Of a stretch of 64,000 nt of DNA, positions 35,436-44,427 are shown in pieces. Position 1 is the stretch's first letter; each line of letters opens with the position of its first letter. The position numbers and the translations under genes are program-made. The stretch lies in NCBI RefSeq assembly GCF_014206975.1, contig NZ_JACHOU010000011.1, positions 1-64,000 on the forward strand, in the 5' to 3' direction. The notes beneath the pieces are model-generated. The model had not been told where the DNA came from, did not search any database, and saw only the letters and a list, made by a program, of their open reading frames with translations. The DNA comes from Aminobacter aganoensis (GTDB lineage Bacteria; Pseudomonadota; Alphaproteobacteria; Rhizobiales; Rhizobiaceae).

Positions 35436-35840
35436 TCACGCGACCTTTTTCAGCGAACGCGGCACTTCCGTCGACTGGTACATCGAGATGACGTGGCCGT
35501 CGGGATCGGCGAATTCGGACGACCAGCCGCCTGGTGCATGACTCACCGGGGTGACGATGGTCACGCCCTTGCCGGCCAGCGACGAGACGATGTCGTCGAT
35601 GCCGCCGTCGGCGATCTCGAAGACGATGATGGGCGAGTTGCCAGGGTGCGACTCCATCTTGAAGAAGATCAGGTCGACGCCGTTGACGGTGCTGGCGATC
35701 AGCCAGTCGCCCTCTCCGTCGCCCTCCATGCGCTGGACGTCCAGCCCCATGACATCGCGATAAAAGGCCTCGGTCCTGTCGATATCCGAGACGTAATAGC
35801 AGATGTTGCCGAGTTTGCGTTTGCCGAACATTCTGGTCAC
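35436..35840 (-). CDS. VOC (glyoxalase/bleomycin resistance) family protein
   Basis: 134 residues with two beta-alpha-beta-beta-beta units: LGNICYYVSDIDRTEAFYRD in the first and VTIVTPVSHAPGG with FADPDGHVISMYQ in the second. Such proteins bind a metal and act as isomerases, dioxygenases or binding proteins; the substrate is unknown. The ATG overlaps the stop of the sigma-like gene by four bases (35837-35840), so the two are translated together. Confidence 0.88.
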   Translation of the reverse strand: MTRMFGKRKLGNICYYVSDIDRTEAFYRDVMGLDVQRMEGDGEGDWLIASTVNGVDLIFFKMESHPGNSPIIVFEIADGGIDDIVSSLAGKGVTIVTPVSHAPGGWSSEFADPDGHVISMYQSTEVPRSLKKVA

Positions 35841-36466
35841 TCCGTGATTTCGGTTGCACGCCTGTTGAGTTGCCGTGCGGCAGGGTTTTGTGAGGTGCCG
35901 ATCACAAAAAGATGTCCGTCGGGATCGTGGCTTGCGAGTAGGGCGCCCGGTTGCCGCGCCATCGCCAGCAGGGAGCGCCTGATGCTTCCGAAGGCTAGCG
36001 CGCCGGCCAGGCCGGGGATTTCGGCGACCGGGTCGCCGCCAAAGGCCGTCCAGCGCCGCCGGATCTCGGCGATGCGCTGGCGAAGTGCGGGGTCGGCAAG
36101 GCGCTGCAGCCAGGCGATCTCCTGCCGCGTGTGACCCGTCAGGGCCAGCAGCGTGGTCGTGCGCAGGCTGGGCGGCAAAGTCGCCACGAAACGCACGGGC
36201 ACGGTTTCGGCATGCGCCGGCTCGCAGCTGCCGGCGGCAAACGGTGCCTCACGCTGCCTGCGGCGTACAGCCGAACGCGCGTCGAAGGCAGCACGGCGCC
36301 GCAACGCGCCTTCCAGCCAGCGCCGGTTCTCGATCTTTGACAGGTCGGTGCGCCCTGCTTCGACCGCCGCGACAAGGATCGTCTGCAGCAGGTCTTCGGC
36401 CTCGTCGGCGCGTCGCGTGGCGCGCCGGGCCTTGCGCAGCAATTCTGCGTAGGGGCGGGGCAGCAA
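35837..36466 (-). CDS. sigma-70-like (ECF type) protein
   Basis: 209 residues. Residues about 5-40 (AELLRKARRATRRADEAEDL followed by LQ) match sigma region 2, including the core-binding acidic motif. A region-4-like segment is seen at about 98-145 (LPPSLRTTTLLALTGHTRQE followed by IAW). The C-terminal 60 residues are an unusual extension. The divergence from classical sigma factors leaves it open whether it works as a sigma factor. No anti-sigma gene is adjacent; its partner is the VOC protein. Confidence 0.68.
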   Translation of the reverse strand: MLPRPYAELLRKARRATRRADEAEDLLQTILVAAVEAGRTDLSKIENRRWLEGALRRRAAFDARSAVRRRQREAPFAAGSCEPAHAETVPVRFVATLPPSLRTTTLLALTGHTRQEIAWLQRLADPALRQRIAEIRRRWTAFGGDPVAEIPGLAGALAFGSIRRSLLAMARQPGALLASHDPDGHLFVIGTSQNPAARQLNRRATEITE

Positions 36467-36571
36467 ATCGGTTTCCTCGCATGGAAGGGCGATGTTAGCG
36501 GATGTGCGAGATTGTCGGAAGGGCTCAGGACACGCCGCACGCGTGAAAGCATGACGCTCAAAGCCTATGGG

Positions 36572-37453
36572 CTAGATGAACAGAGCCCGTTCGCGCTCCA
36601 CCGCCTTGGTGATGAAACCCGCCACTGTCTGGACGCGGCGCAGCGGCCGGACGGATTCGTGGTAGACGAGCCAGTAGGCGCGGCGGATCGGGGCTATGGC
36701 CGTCACCGGCACGATCTCTGAAATGGTGCGGGCGATGAAGGTGTGCAGGATGCCGATGCCGGCGCCGGAACGCACCGCCTCGACCTGTCCGAGCGCCGAC
36801 GAGATCGAAAAGGCCGACTCCCAGGAGGGACTGAACTCGGCGGCGTAGTCGAGCGAGGGGCTGACGACGAGATCGGGCACGTAGCCGATCAGGCGGTGGG
36901 CCGAAAGCTCCGTGCGCGAAGTGGGCAGGCCGTGTTCTTCGGCATAGGCGCGCGAGGCAAACAGGCCGAGCGAATAGTCGACGAGCTTTGCCGCCACCAG
37001 CCGGCCTTCGCTCGGCCGCTCGGTGGTGATGGCAATGTCGGCCTCGCGCCGCGACAGCGAAAAGGTTCTGGGAACCGGGACGAGCTGGATGCGGAGGTCG
37101 GCGTGCTGGGCCGTCAGCGCACCGAGGCGCTGGGCCAGGAAGGCGACGCCAAAGCCGTCGGGGGCGCCGATGCGCACGGTGCCCGCGACCTCGTCGCCTT
37201 CACCCGAAATCTCGGCGCGGGCAGTCAGCATGTCGGCTTCCATGCGCTCGGCGACTTCCAGGAAACGTTCGCCGGACGGCGTCAGTTCGCTTCCCGTCGT
37301 CAGCCGGCGAAAAAGCTTGGTCTTGAGCGCTTCCTCGAGTGCTGCCACGCGGCGCGACACCGTTGCGTGGTTGAGCTCCAGCCGGCGCGCGGCCCCCAGG
37401 ATCTGGCCGGTGCGGGCGACAGCGAGGAAGATGCGGACGTCGTCCCAGTTCAT
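36572..37453 (-). CDS. LysR-family regulator
   Basis: 293 residues from the ATG at 37453 (protein begins MNWDDVRIFLAVARTGQILG); an upstream extension to 37579 is not homologous. The winged helix-turn-helix (AARRLELNHATVSRRVAALE) is at about 18-40 and a co-inducer domain from about 90. The subfamily with N-terminal 'WDD' and H-A-T-V-S-R is common in rhizobia. It is divergent from mmsA across 180 bases and is the likely regulator of that gene. Confidence 0.9.
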   Translation of the reverse strand: MNWDDVRIFLAVARTGQILGAARRLELNHATVSRRVAALEEALKTKLFRRLTTGSELTPSGERFLEVAERMEADMLTARAEISGEGDEVAGTVRIGAPDGFGVAFLAQRLGALTAQHADLRIQLVPVPRTFSLSRREADIAITTERPSEGRLVAAKLVDYSLGLFASRAYAEEHGLPTSRTELSAHRLIGYVPDLVVSPSLDYAAEFSPSWESAFSISSALGQVEAVRSGAGIGILHTFIARTISEIVPVTAIAPIRRAYWLVYHESVRPLRRVQTVAGFITKAVERERALFI

Positions 37454-37633
37454 CGGCGATTCCCATCCTGAGGGCGAGGAAAGCTGCGGTCCGCACACCC
37501 TACTATGCATGAAATCGCATTCAAGCTCTTGTCGGGCTTTATTTTCTGCACAACGGTTGCGTTCGCCCTCGCGTTGCAAAGGCGCGTGTTAAGCGGGACA
37601 ATAGGCCATCAGCAAGGAATTGGGAGAGAAGCA

Positions 37634-39130
37634 ATGGTCGACTACGGTCATTTCATCGGCGGCAAGCATGTCGCCGGCACCAGCGGACGCAAGCAGGACG
37701 TGCTGCAGCCGATGGACGGCTCGGTGCGCGCCACCGTGGCGCTGGCCTCGGCGCAGGAACTGCGCGCCGCAGTCGAAAACGCCAAGGCAGCGCAGCCGGC
37801 ATGGGCAGCCACCAATCCGCAGCGCCGCGTGCGCGTGCTGATGAAGTTCCTGGAGCTGGTGCAGAAGGAATACGACTCGCTGGCCGAACTGCTGGCCCGC
37901 GAACACGGCAAGACCATCGCCGACGCCAAGGGCGACATCCAGCGCGGCCTTGAAGTGGTCGAGGTCTGCATCGGCGCTCCGCACATGATGAAGGGCGAGT
38001 TCACCGACGGCGCTGGTCCCGGCATCGACGTCTACTCGATGCGCCAGGCGCTCGGCGTCGTCGCCGGCATCACCCCGTTCAACTTCCCGGCGATGATCCC
38101 CCTGTGGAAAATCGCCCCGGCCATCGCCTGCGGCAACGCCTTCATCCTGAAGCCTTCCGAGCGCGACCCGGGCGTGCCGCTGCGCATTGCCGAGCTGTTC
38201 CTTGAAGCGGGTCTTCCCGCCGGCATCCTCAACGTCGTCAACGGCGACAAGACCGTGGTCGACGCCATCCTCGACGATCCCGACATCAAGGCCGTCGGCT
38301 TTGTCGGCTCGACGCCGATCGCCCAGTACATCTACAGCCGCGGCTGCGCCAACGGTAAGCGCGTGCAGTGCTTCGGCGGCGCCAAGAACCACATGATCAT
38401 CATGCCAGACGCCGACATGGACCAGACAGTCGACGCGCTGATCGGCGCCGGCTACGGCTCGGCCGGCGAGCGCTGCATGGCGATCTCGGTGGCGGTGCCG
38501 GTCGGCCACGACACGGCCGAGCGGCTGATGGAAAAGCTGGTTCCGCGCGTCGAAAGCCTGAAGGTCGGCCCTTCGACCGACTCGTCGGCCGATTTCGGCC
38601 CGGTGGTGACGCGCGAGGCGCTGGAGCGCATCAAGGGTTACGTCGACATCGGCGTCAAGGAAGGCGCCAAGCTGGTCGTCGACGGCCGCGGCTTCAAGAT
38701 GCAGGGCTACGAGAACGGCTTCTACATGGGCGGCTGCCTGTTCGACCATGTCACCGCCGAAATGCGCGTCTACAAGGAAGAGATCTTCGGTCCGGTGCTG
38801 TCGGTCGTCCGTGCGCCGAACTATGAGAACGCGATCAAGCTCGCCAACGACCACGAGATGGGCAACGGCGTTGCCATCTTCACCCGTGACGGCGACGCTG
38901 CCCGCGATTTCGCCTCCCGCGTCCAGGTCGGCATGGTCGGGATCAACGTGCCGATCCCGGTGCCGATCGCCTACTACACCTTCGGCGGCTGGAAGGCGTC
39001 GTCCTTCGGCGACCTGAACCAGCACGGCACCGATGCCTTCCGCTTCTACACCAAGACCAAGACGGTGACGTCGCGCTGGCCCTCGGGTGTGAAGGATGGT
39101 GCGGAGTTCGTCATTCCGACGATGAACTGA
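37634..39130 (+). CDS. mmsA: methylmalonate-semialdehyde dehydrogenase, CoA-acylating
   Basis: 498 residues from the ATG at 37634, with GGGAGAGAAG upstream. It has the aldehyde-dehydrogenase fold: GVVAGITPFNFPAMIPLW (about 141-158), CoA-type insertions, and catalytic Cys281 in GERCMAIS. MmsA converts methylmalonate semialdehyde to propionyl-CoA and malonate semialdehyde to acetyl-CoA, in valine, beta-alanine and inositol breakdown. No other gene of those routes is adjacent; it stands alone with its LysR neighbour. Confidence 0.94.
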   Translation: MVDYGHFIGGKHVAGTSGRKQDVLQPMDGSVRATVALASAQELRAAVENAKAAQPAWAATNPQRRVRVLMKFLELVQKEYDSLAELLAREHGKTIADAKGDIQRGLEVVEVCIGAPHMMKGEFTDGAGPGIDVYSMRQALGVVAGITPFNFPAMIPLWKIAPAIACGNAFILKPSERDPGVPLRIAELFLEAGLPAGILNVVNGDKTVVDAILDDPDIKAVGFVGSTPIAQYIYSRGCANGKRVQCFGGAKNHMIIMPDADMDQTVDALIGAGYGSAGERCMAISVAVPVGHDTAERLMEKLVPRVESLKVGPSTDSSADFGPVVTREALERIKGYVDIGVKEGAKLVVDGRGFKMQGYENGFYMGGCLFDHVTAEMRVYKEEIFGPVLSVVRAPNYENAIKLANDHEMGNGVAIFTRDGDAARDFASRVQVGMVGINVPIPVPIAYYTFGGWKASSFGDLNQHGTDAFRFYTKTKTVTSRWPSGVKDGAEFVIPTMN

Positions 39131-39155
39131 TAGCCCTCGATCAATCCTAAAACTG

Positions 39156-39187
39156 AAACGGCCCGGAACTCGCTTCTGGGCCGTTTT
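39156..39187. terminator. bidirectional terminator between mmsA and the GntR gene
   Basis: AAACGGCCCGGAA (39156-39168), loop CTCGC, TTCTGGGCCGTTT (39174-39186) with one G-T pair, flanked by T on one side and A-run on the other, so usable by both convergent genes. Confidence 0.85.
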
Positions 39188-39213
39188 GCGTATCCGGTTC
39201 GACTCCGGAGCTG

Positions 39214-39861
39214 CTACCGTGTCGCCGCCGACTCGGCGTGGGCGCGCAGCATCGACATAAGCCGCTCGGCTTCCTGAGCCGCACCTTCCTCGTCATGCTC
39301 GAGGATCGAGCGGATCAACGCGACATGGTGTTCGGCCGACGCGGCGAGGCCGGTCTCGCGCTGGTAGCGGAACCAGAAGCGGCGGCTGTGGGTCTGCAAG
39401 GGCGCGGCCAGCCGGGCGGCGAAATCATTGTCGGCGGCGAGCGCCAGCGCTTCGTCGAGGGCCTTGTCGGCTTCGAGGAAGCCGAGCACGTCGGCCGCAA
39501 TCACTGCCTTCTGCATCGCCAGGGCGGCGGCATGGAACTGGTTGGCGGCGTCGCGGGTGACGAAGCGCGCCGCCGAGCGGGCGAGCACGAGTTCGATGCC
39601 GCGCCGCGCGTCGAGCACGCGCAGCCAGTCGCCGGGGTGGAGCGGCGCAATCGCCAGGCCGGCGCGCGGCCTGATCTCGACGAGCCCTTCCCAAGCCAGC
39701 CGCTGGATCGCCTCGCGCACCGGCGTGCGGCCGAGGCCGAGCCGATCGATCAGTCCGCCTTCGGTGGCAACGCTGCCGGGGGCGAGTTCCAGGGTCACGA
39801 TCAGCCGTTCCAGCTCGTGATAGGCGCGGGTCGCTGCCGGTTCCAGTTTCTCAACTTGCAT
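39214..39861 (-). CDS. hypR: GntR-family repressor of the hydroxyproline operon
   Basis: 215 residues from the ATG at 39861; a reading from 40254 would run through the operators. Residues about 10-75 form a GntR winged helix (AYHELERLIVTLELAPGS and RTPVREAIQRLAWEGLVEIR), followed by an all-helical FadR/FCD effector domain with ALAADNDFAARLA. The gene is divergent from three hydroxyproline genes, and four half-sites of TGATATATCA type lie between. Sinorhizobium meliloti has a GntR repressor of this name in its hydroxyproline cluster; equivalence is inferred. Confidence 0.82.
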   Translation of the reverse strand: MQVEKLEPAATRAYHELERLIVTLELAPGSVATEGGLIDRLGLGRTPVREAIQRLAWEGLVEIRPRAGLAIAPLHPGDWLRVLDARRGIELVLARSAARFVTRDAANQFHAAALAMQKAVIAADVLGFLEADKALDEALALAADNDFAARLAAPLQTHSRRFWFRYQRETGLAASAEHHVALIRSILEHDEEGAAQEAERLMSMLRAHAESAATR

Positions 39862-39884
39862 GATCGAATCGTTTGAAAGCGCAA

Positions 39885-39961
39885 TGATATATTTTTGATA
39901 TATCAGAGCCGAATCCGGATTGACAGCACTGGTTTCCTCGTCATATATCAGTGATATATCA
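39885..39961. promoter_or_regulatory. GntR operators, TGATATATCA type (paired)
   Basis: Pair A: TGATATAT at 39885-39892 and TGATATATCA at 39897-39906. Pair B: TCATATATCA at 39941-39950 and TGATATATCA at 39952-39961. Pair A lies just upstream of the repressor gene, pair B just upstream of the deaminase gene, so one protein can control both directions. Confidence 0.8.
39920..39948 (+). promoter_or_regulatory. promoter of the hydroxyproline operon
   Basis: TTGACA (39920-39925) and ATATAT (39943-39948) at 17-base spacing. The -10 element lies inside operator TCATATATCA, so a bound repressor would block RNA polymerase directly. Confidence 0.65.
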
Positions 39962-39976
39962 GATGGAGAAAGCACC

Positions 39977-40870
39977 ATGTGGGCCGGAGTCATCCCAGCA
40001 GTCACCACCAAGTTCACGGCGGACGACCGCCTCGACCATGCCGAGATGGAGCGCTGCTTTGCGTTGCAGATGGAGGCAGGGTGCGACGGCCTGATCGTCG
40101 CCGGCTCGCTCGGCGAAGGCCCGATGCTGTCGCATGACGAGAAGATCGAGGTGCTGAAGACGGCCCAGAAGGTCGCCGGCAACAAGCCGGTGCTGCTGAC
40201 CGTCAACGAGGCCGGCACCCGCGAAGCAGCCGCGATCGCCAGGCGCGCCGCCAAGGAAGGCGCCTCCGGCCTGATGGTTGTGCCGAGCCCGATCTACCAC
40301 ACCAATCCGGAAGAGACGGTGGCCGCCCTTCGCGCCGTGGCCGAAGCCGGCGACCTGCCGGTGATGATCTATTCCAATCGCCTCGCCTATCGCGTCGACG
40401 TCACCGTCGACCAGATGGAGGAGCTGGCGTCGGACAAGCGCTTCGTCGCGGTCAAGGAATCGTCGGACGACATCCGCCGCTCGACCGAGATCATCAATCG
40501 CCTGGGCAACCGCTACGATCTGTTCACCGGCGTCGACAACCTCGCCTTCGAGGCACTGTCGGTCGGCGCCATCGGCTGGGTCGCGGGACTGGTTGTTGCC
40601 TTCCCGCGCGAGACGGTCGCCATCTACCAGCTGATGAAGCAGGGCCGCCGCGAAGAGGCGCTTGCGATCTACCGTTGGTTCCGCCCACTGCTCGACCTCG
40701 ACGTCTCGACCTATCTGGTCCAGAACATCAAGCTGGCGGAGGTGCTGGCGATCGGCTCCAACGACCGCGTGCGCATGCCGCGCAAGCCGCTTTCCGGCGA
40801 GCGCCGCAACGCGGCCGAAAAGATCATCAAGGATGCGCTGGCGATCAGGCCCAAACTGCCGTCGTTCTGA
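39977..40870 (+). CDS. hypD: 1-pyrroline-4-hydroxy-2-carboxylate deaminase (DapA family)
   Basis: 297 residues from the ATG at 39977, with GGAGAAAG upstream. It is a (beta/alpha)8 barrel of the dihydrodipicolinate synthase family: GLIVAGSLGEGPMLS near 38-52, Tyr132 in MIYSNR and the Schiff-base Lys160 in FVAVKESSDD. The general family has several functions; the neighbours (an oxidase and a hydroxyproline epimerase) make the deamination of the cyclic imine to alpha-ketoglutarate semialdehyde the likely reaction. The Pseudomonas name is lhpC. Confidence 0.85.
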   Translation: MWAGVIPAVTTKFTADDRLDHAEMERCFALQMEAGCDGLIVAGSLGEGPMLSHDEKIEVLKTAQKVAGNKPVLLTVNEAGTREAAAIARRAAKEGASGLMVVPSPIYHTNPEETVAALRAVAEAGDLPVMIYSNRLAYRVDVTVDQMEELASDKRFVAVKESSDDIRRSTEIINRLGNRYDLFTGVDNLAFEALSVGAIGWVAGLVVAFPRETVAIYQLMKQGRREEALAIYRWFRPLLDLDVSTYLVQNIKLAEVLAIGSNDRVRMPRKPLSGERRNAAEKIIKDALAIRPKLPSF

Positions 40871-40900
40871 TCAGGGGCAAGCCCGGGGGAGGGGCAAGGC

Positions 40901-42154
40901 ATGAATGCAGCGGTCGAGGAGATCGACATCGCCATCATCGGTGCCGGCATCGTCGGCATCGCGGCTGCTGCCTATCTCGTCGACGCCGGGTGCAAGGTGA
41001 TGGTGCTTGACCGCACCGGCATCTGTGAGGAAACAAGCTCTGGCAATGCCGGGGCTTTCGCCTTCTCCGACGTGCTGCCGCTCGCCCACAAGGGCATGAT
41101 GCGCAACGTGCCGAAATGGCTTGCCGATCCGCTGGGACCGCTCAGCATTCCGCCTGCCTACCTGCCAAAACTCCTGCCGTGGCTCTACCGCTTCTGGCGT
41201 GCCGGGGCGCCCGCCAATTACGAGGCGAGCCTTGCAGCGCAAGCGGGGCTGATGAAACTCGCCGAGCAGGAATGGGCGTCGCTTATGGCCCGTACCGGCG
41301 CCAGCTCGATGCTGCGCGAGGACGGCTCGCTCGAGCTTTACGAGAGCAATGCGGAATTCAAGGACGCGCTGCCAAGTTGGGCGGCGCGCGACCGTTTCGG
41401 CATTGCCTGCCGCCATCTCGACAAGAGCGAGCTCGCCGACTACCAGCCCGGTCTCGCCGACCGGTTTACGCGCGGCACGTTCGTTCCCGGCTGGAAGACC
41501 GTGTCCGACCCCAAGGACCTCGGCAAGGCGATCTGGCGCCATGCCGAAGCAAGGGGGGCTGCCTTCGTCAAGGGCGATGTCGGGCTGGTTCGTCCGACCG
41601 GAGACCGCGTCCTGATCCAGCTCAAGCAGGGCCGTACGCTGTTTGCGCAAAAGGTGCTGATCGCTGCCGGGGCCTGGTCGCATCTTCTCGCCCGCCAGCT
41701 TGGCGACGTCATTCCGCTCGAAACCGAGCGCGGCTACAACACCACGCTTCCGTCTTCCGCCTTCGACGTGAAGCGGCAACTCATCTTCACCGGCCACGGC
41801 TTCGTCATCACCCCACTCGCCACTGGCCTGCGTGTCGGCGGGGCGGTCGAGCTCGGCGGCATTTCGCGGCCGCCCAACTATGCCCGCTCGAAGGCAATGC
41901 TGGCCAAGGCCAGAAAGTTCCTGCCGGGACTGGATCCGTCAGGCGGGCGCGAATGGATGGGCTTTCGCCCGTCGCTACCTGATTCACTGCCGGTCATCGG
42001 CGGCTCCCGCAGTCACCCCAACGTGCACTACGCCTTCGGCCATGGTCATCTCGGCCTGACCCAGGCCGCTGCCACAGGCCGGCTGGTGCGGGACCTTGTT
42101 CTGGGCCAAAGGCCGCCGCTCGATCTCACCCCCTTTTCGGCCCAACGTTTCTGA
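40901..42154 (+). CDS. hypO: cis-4-hydroxy-D-proline oxidase (FAD, DadA-like)
   Basis: 417 residues. IAIIGAGIVGIAAAAYLVDA (about 10-29) is the FAD-binding motif; SSGNAGAFAFSDVLP and WMGFRPSLPDSLPVIGGS followed by YAFGHGHLGLT match the D-amino-acid dehydrogenase family. It would oxidise cis-4-hydroxy-D-proline, made by the next gene's product, to the imine used by the deaminase. A GGGGGAGGGG ribosome site lies upstream. A specificity for hydroxyproline is inferred from context. Confidence 0.85.
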   Translation: MNAAVEEIDIAIIGAGIVGIAAAAYLVDAGCKVMVLDRTGICEETSSGNAGAFAFSDVLPLAHKGMMRNVPKWLADPLGPLSIPPAYLPKLLPWLYRFWRAGAPANYEASLAAQAGLMKLAEQEWASLMARTGASSMLREDGSLELYESNAEFKDALPSWAARDRFGIACRHLDKSELADYQPGLADRFTRGTFVPGWKTVSDPKDLGKAIWRHAEARGAAFVKGDVGLVRPTGDRVLIQLKQGRTLFAQKVLIAAGAWSHLLARQLGDVIPLETERGYNTTLPSSAFDVKRQLIFTGHGFVITPLATGLRVGGAVELGGISRPPNYARSKAMLAKARKFLPGLDPSGGREWMGFRPSLPDSLPVIGGSRSHPNVHYAFGHGHLGLTQAAATGRLVRDLVLGQRPPLDLTPFSAQRF

Positions 42155-42172
42155 CGCAAGGTATCTCCTATC

Positions 42173-43174
42173 ATGGCGCGCCATTCCTTCTTCTGTATCG
42201 ACGGCCACACCTGCGGCAATCCGGTGCGGCTGGTGGCGGGCGGCGGGCCGCGCCTCGAAGGCTCGACCATGATGGAAAGGCGGGCGCATTTCCTCGCCGA
42301 GTATGACTGGATCCGCACCGGGCTGATGTTCGAGCCGCGTGGGCACGACGTCATGTCCGGATCGATCCTCTATCCGCCGACGCGCGAGGACTGCGATGTC
42401 GCCATCCTGTTCATCGAGACGTCGGGCTGCCTGCCGATGTGCGGGCACGGCACCATCGGCACCGTCACCATGGCGATCGAGCATGGGCTGGTGAAGCCGA
42501 GGACCCCGGGCGTCCTTCGCCTCGACACCCCGGCCGGGCTGGTCATCGCCGAGTACAAGCAGGTCGGCGACTATGTCGAGGAGGTGCGCATCACCAACGT
42601 GCCGTCCTTCCTCTACGCCGAAGGGCTGTCGGTCGAGTGCCCCGGTCTCGGCGAGATCAAGGTAGACGTCGCCTATGGCGGCAATTTCTACGCCATCGTC
42701 GAGCCGCAGGAAAACTACCGCGACATGGCCGACTGCGGCGCCGGCGATTTCATCGCCTGGAGCCCGGTCGTGCGCCAGCGTCTCAACGAGAAGTACTCGT
42801 TCGTCCATCCCGAGAATCCCGGCATCAACCGGCTGTCCCACATGTTGTGGACCGGCGTCGCCAAGCATCCTGAAGCGCATGCCCGCAATGCCGTGTTCTA
42901 CGGCGACAAGGCCATCGACCGGTCGCCCTGCGGCACCGGAACTTCGGCGCGCATGGCGCAGCTTCACGGCAAGGGCAAGCTCAAGGCCGGCGACGATTTC
43001 GTGCACGAATCGATCATCGGTTCGCTGTTCAAGGGACGCGTCGAACGCGAGGTCGAAGTGGCCGGCAAGCCGGCCATCATTCCCTCGATCGGTGGCTGGG
43101 CGCGGATGACCGGATTGAACACCATCTTCATCGACGACCGCGATCCGTTCGCCCATGGATTTGTAGTCATTTAG
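42173..43174 (+). CDS. hypRE: 4-hydroxyproline 2-epimerase
   Basis: 333 residues of the proline-racemase superfamily. Both catalytic cysteines are present: Cys90 in CLPMCGHGTIG and Cys253 in DRSPCGTGTSARM, the two-base arrangement of true epimerases rather than the Thr/Cys dehydratases. It converts trans-4-hydroxy-L-proline to cis-4-hydroxy-D-proline, the entry step of the pathway. The last gene of the three-gene operon; the alpha-ketoglutarate-semialdehyde dehydrogenase needed to finish the route is not beside it. Confidence 0.92.
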   Translation: MARHSFFCIDGHTCGNPVRLVAGGGPRLEGSTMMERRAHFLAEYDWIRTGLMFEPRGHDVMSGSILYPPTREDCDVAILFIETSGCLPMCGHGTIGTVTMAIEHGLVKPRTPGVLRLDTPAGLVIAEYKQVGDYVEEVRITNVPSFLYAEGLSVECPGLGEIKVDVAYGGNFYAIVEPQENYRDMADCGAGDFIAWSPVVRQRLNEKYSFVHPENPGINRLSHMLWTGVAKHPEAHARNAVFYGDKAIDRSPCGTGTSARMAQLHGKGKLKAGDDFVHESIIGSLFKGRVEREVEVAGKPAIIPSIGGWARMTGLNTIFIDDRDPFAHGFVVI

Positions 43175-43520
43175 TCGTATGGCGGGAGGCAGAAACGGCC
43201 AATATGTCTAGACAATCTTAGGAAGGATATCGGCGGCGAGGCGCAAGGAAATATTGCCGAGGTGCATTCAGGCGCTACGTTCTTCGAATATGGCGCGCAA
43301 AATCACCGGAATCGGCAAAGACATTGCGTTGAGCCAATGGTAGGTTGCGCAATGGTCCAGGGCCTGGACAGCATAAAAACAGAGACGGCTTCAAGTGCCG
43401 TCCGGCAGGCGGCAACGGGCATAAGAATCACGTTGCAATCCAGGCTCGAAACTTTAGGACTAGGGGAAATATCAAAAGGAATGCGTGCATAGCGCGACAT
43501 TCCAGGGGAGCCGCATTCAC
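43175..43520. other. intergenic region upstream of the liv operon
   Basis: 346 bases between the epimerase and livH. It holds no gene that I can support. Several short readings lack a usable start and have no related neighbour. It probably contains the liv promoter; no terminator hairpin or clear operator was seen. Confidence 0.5.
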
Positions 43521-44423
43521 ATGCAGTACTTCGTCCAGCAGATGGTCAACGGGCTGACGCTGGGGTCCATCTATGGCCTCATCGCTATCGGCTACACGAT
43601 GGTCTACGGCATCATCGGGATGATCAATTTCGCCCATGGCGACATTTTCATGCTCGGGGCATTCGTCGCCCTGATCGTGTTCCTGATCCTCACCGCCATG
43701 TTCTATTCGGTGCCGGTCGTCGTCGCCTTGCTGATTATGATGGTGGTGGCGATGCTGATGACCAGCCTCTACAACTGGACCATCGAAAAGGTCGCCTACC
43801 GGCCGCTGCGCGGTTCGTTCCGGCTGGCGCCGCTGATCACTGCAATCGGCATGTCGATCGCGCTGTCGAACTTCGTCCAGGTGACGCAAGGTCCGCGCAA
43901 CAAGCCGATCCCGCCGATGGTCTCGACGGTCTACAATGTCGGCGGCATCTCGATCTCGCTCAAGCAGATCATCATCGTCATCGTCACCGTGTCGCTGCTG
44001 GCGCTGTTCTGGTACCTGGTCAACAAGACATCGCTCGGCCGCGCCCAAAGGGCGTGTGAGCAGGACCGCAAGATGGCTGCCCTGCTCGGCATCGACGTCG
44101 ACCGCACGATCTCCATCACCTTCATCATGGGCGCCGCTCTCGCCGCCGTCGCCGGCACGCTGTTCCTGATGTATTACGGCGTCGTCGCCTTCTCCGACGG
44201 TTTCGTGCCAGGCGTCAAAGCGTTCACCGCGGCCGTTCTCGGCGGCATCGGCTCGCTGCCCGGCGCCATGTTGGGCGGGCTGATGATCGGCTTCATCGAA
44301 AGCATGTGGTCGGCCTATTTCTCGATCGACTACAAGGACGTCGCGGCGTTCTCGATCCTTGCCATCGTGCTGATCTTCCTGCCCTCCGGCATTCTTGGCC
44401 GGCCCGAAGTCGAGAAGGTCTGA
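43521..44423 (+). CDS. livH: branched-chain amino acid ABC transporter permease LivH
   Basis: 300 residues from the ATG at 43521; a reading from 43485 adds 12 polar residues and spoils the first helix. About eight membrane segments. [20 protein letters not shown] and [14 protein letters not shown] are the LivH hallmark, and [20 protein letters not shown] is the ATPase-docking loop. It forms the membrane channel with LivM. Start of the livHMGF operon. Confidence 0.95.
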   Translation: MQYFVQQMVNGLTLGSIYGLIAIGYTMVYGIIGMINFAHGDIFMLGAFVALIVFLILTAMFYSVPVVVALLIMMVVAMLMTSLYNWTIEKVAYRPLRGSFRLAPLITAIGMSIALSNFVQVTQGPRNKPIPPMVSTVYNVGGISISLKQIIIVIVTVSLLALFWYLVNKTSLGRAQRACEQDRKMAALLGIDVDRTISITFIMGAALAAVAGTLFLMYYGVVAFSDGFVPGVKAFTAAVLGGIGSLPGAMLGGLMIGFIESMWSAYFSIDYKDVAAFSILAIVLIFLPSGILGRPEVEKV

Positions 44424-44427
44424 GCCC

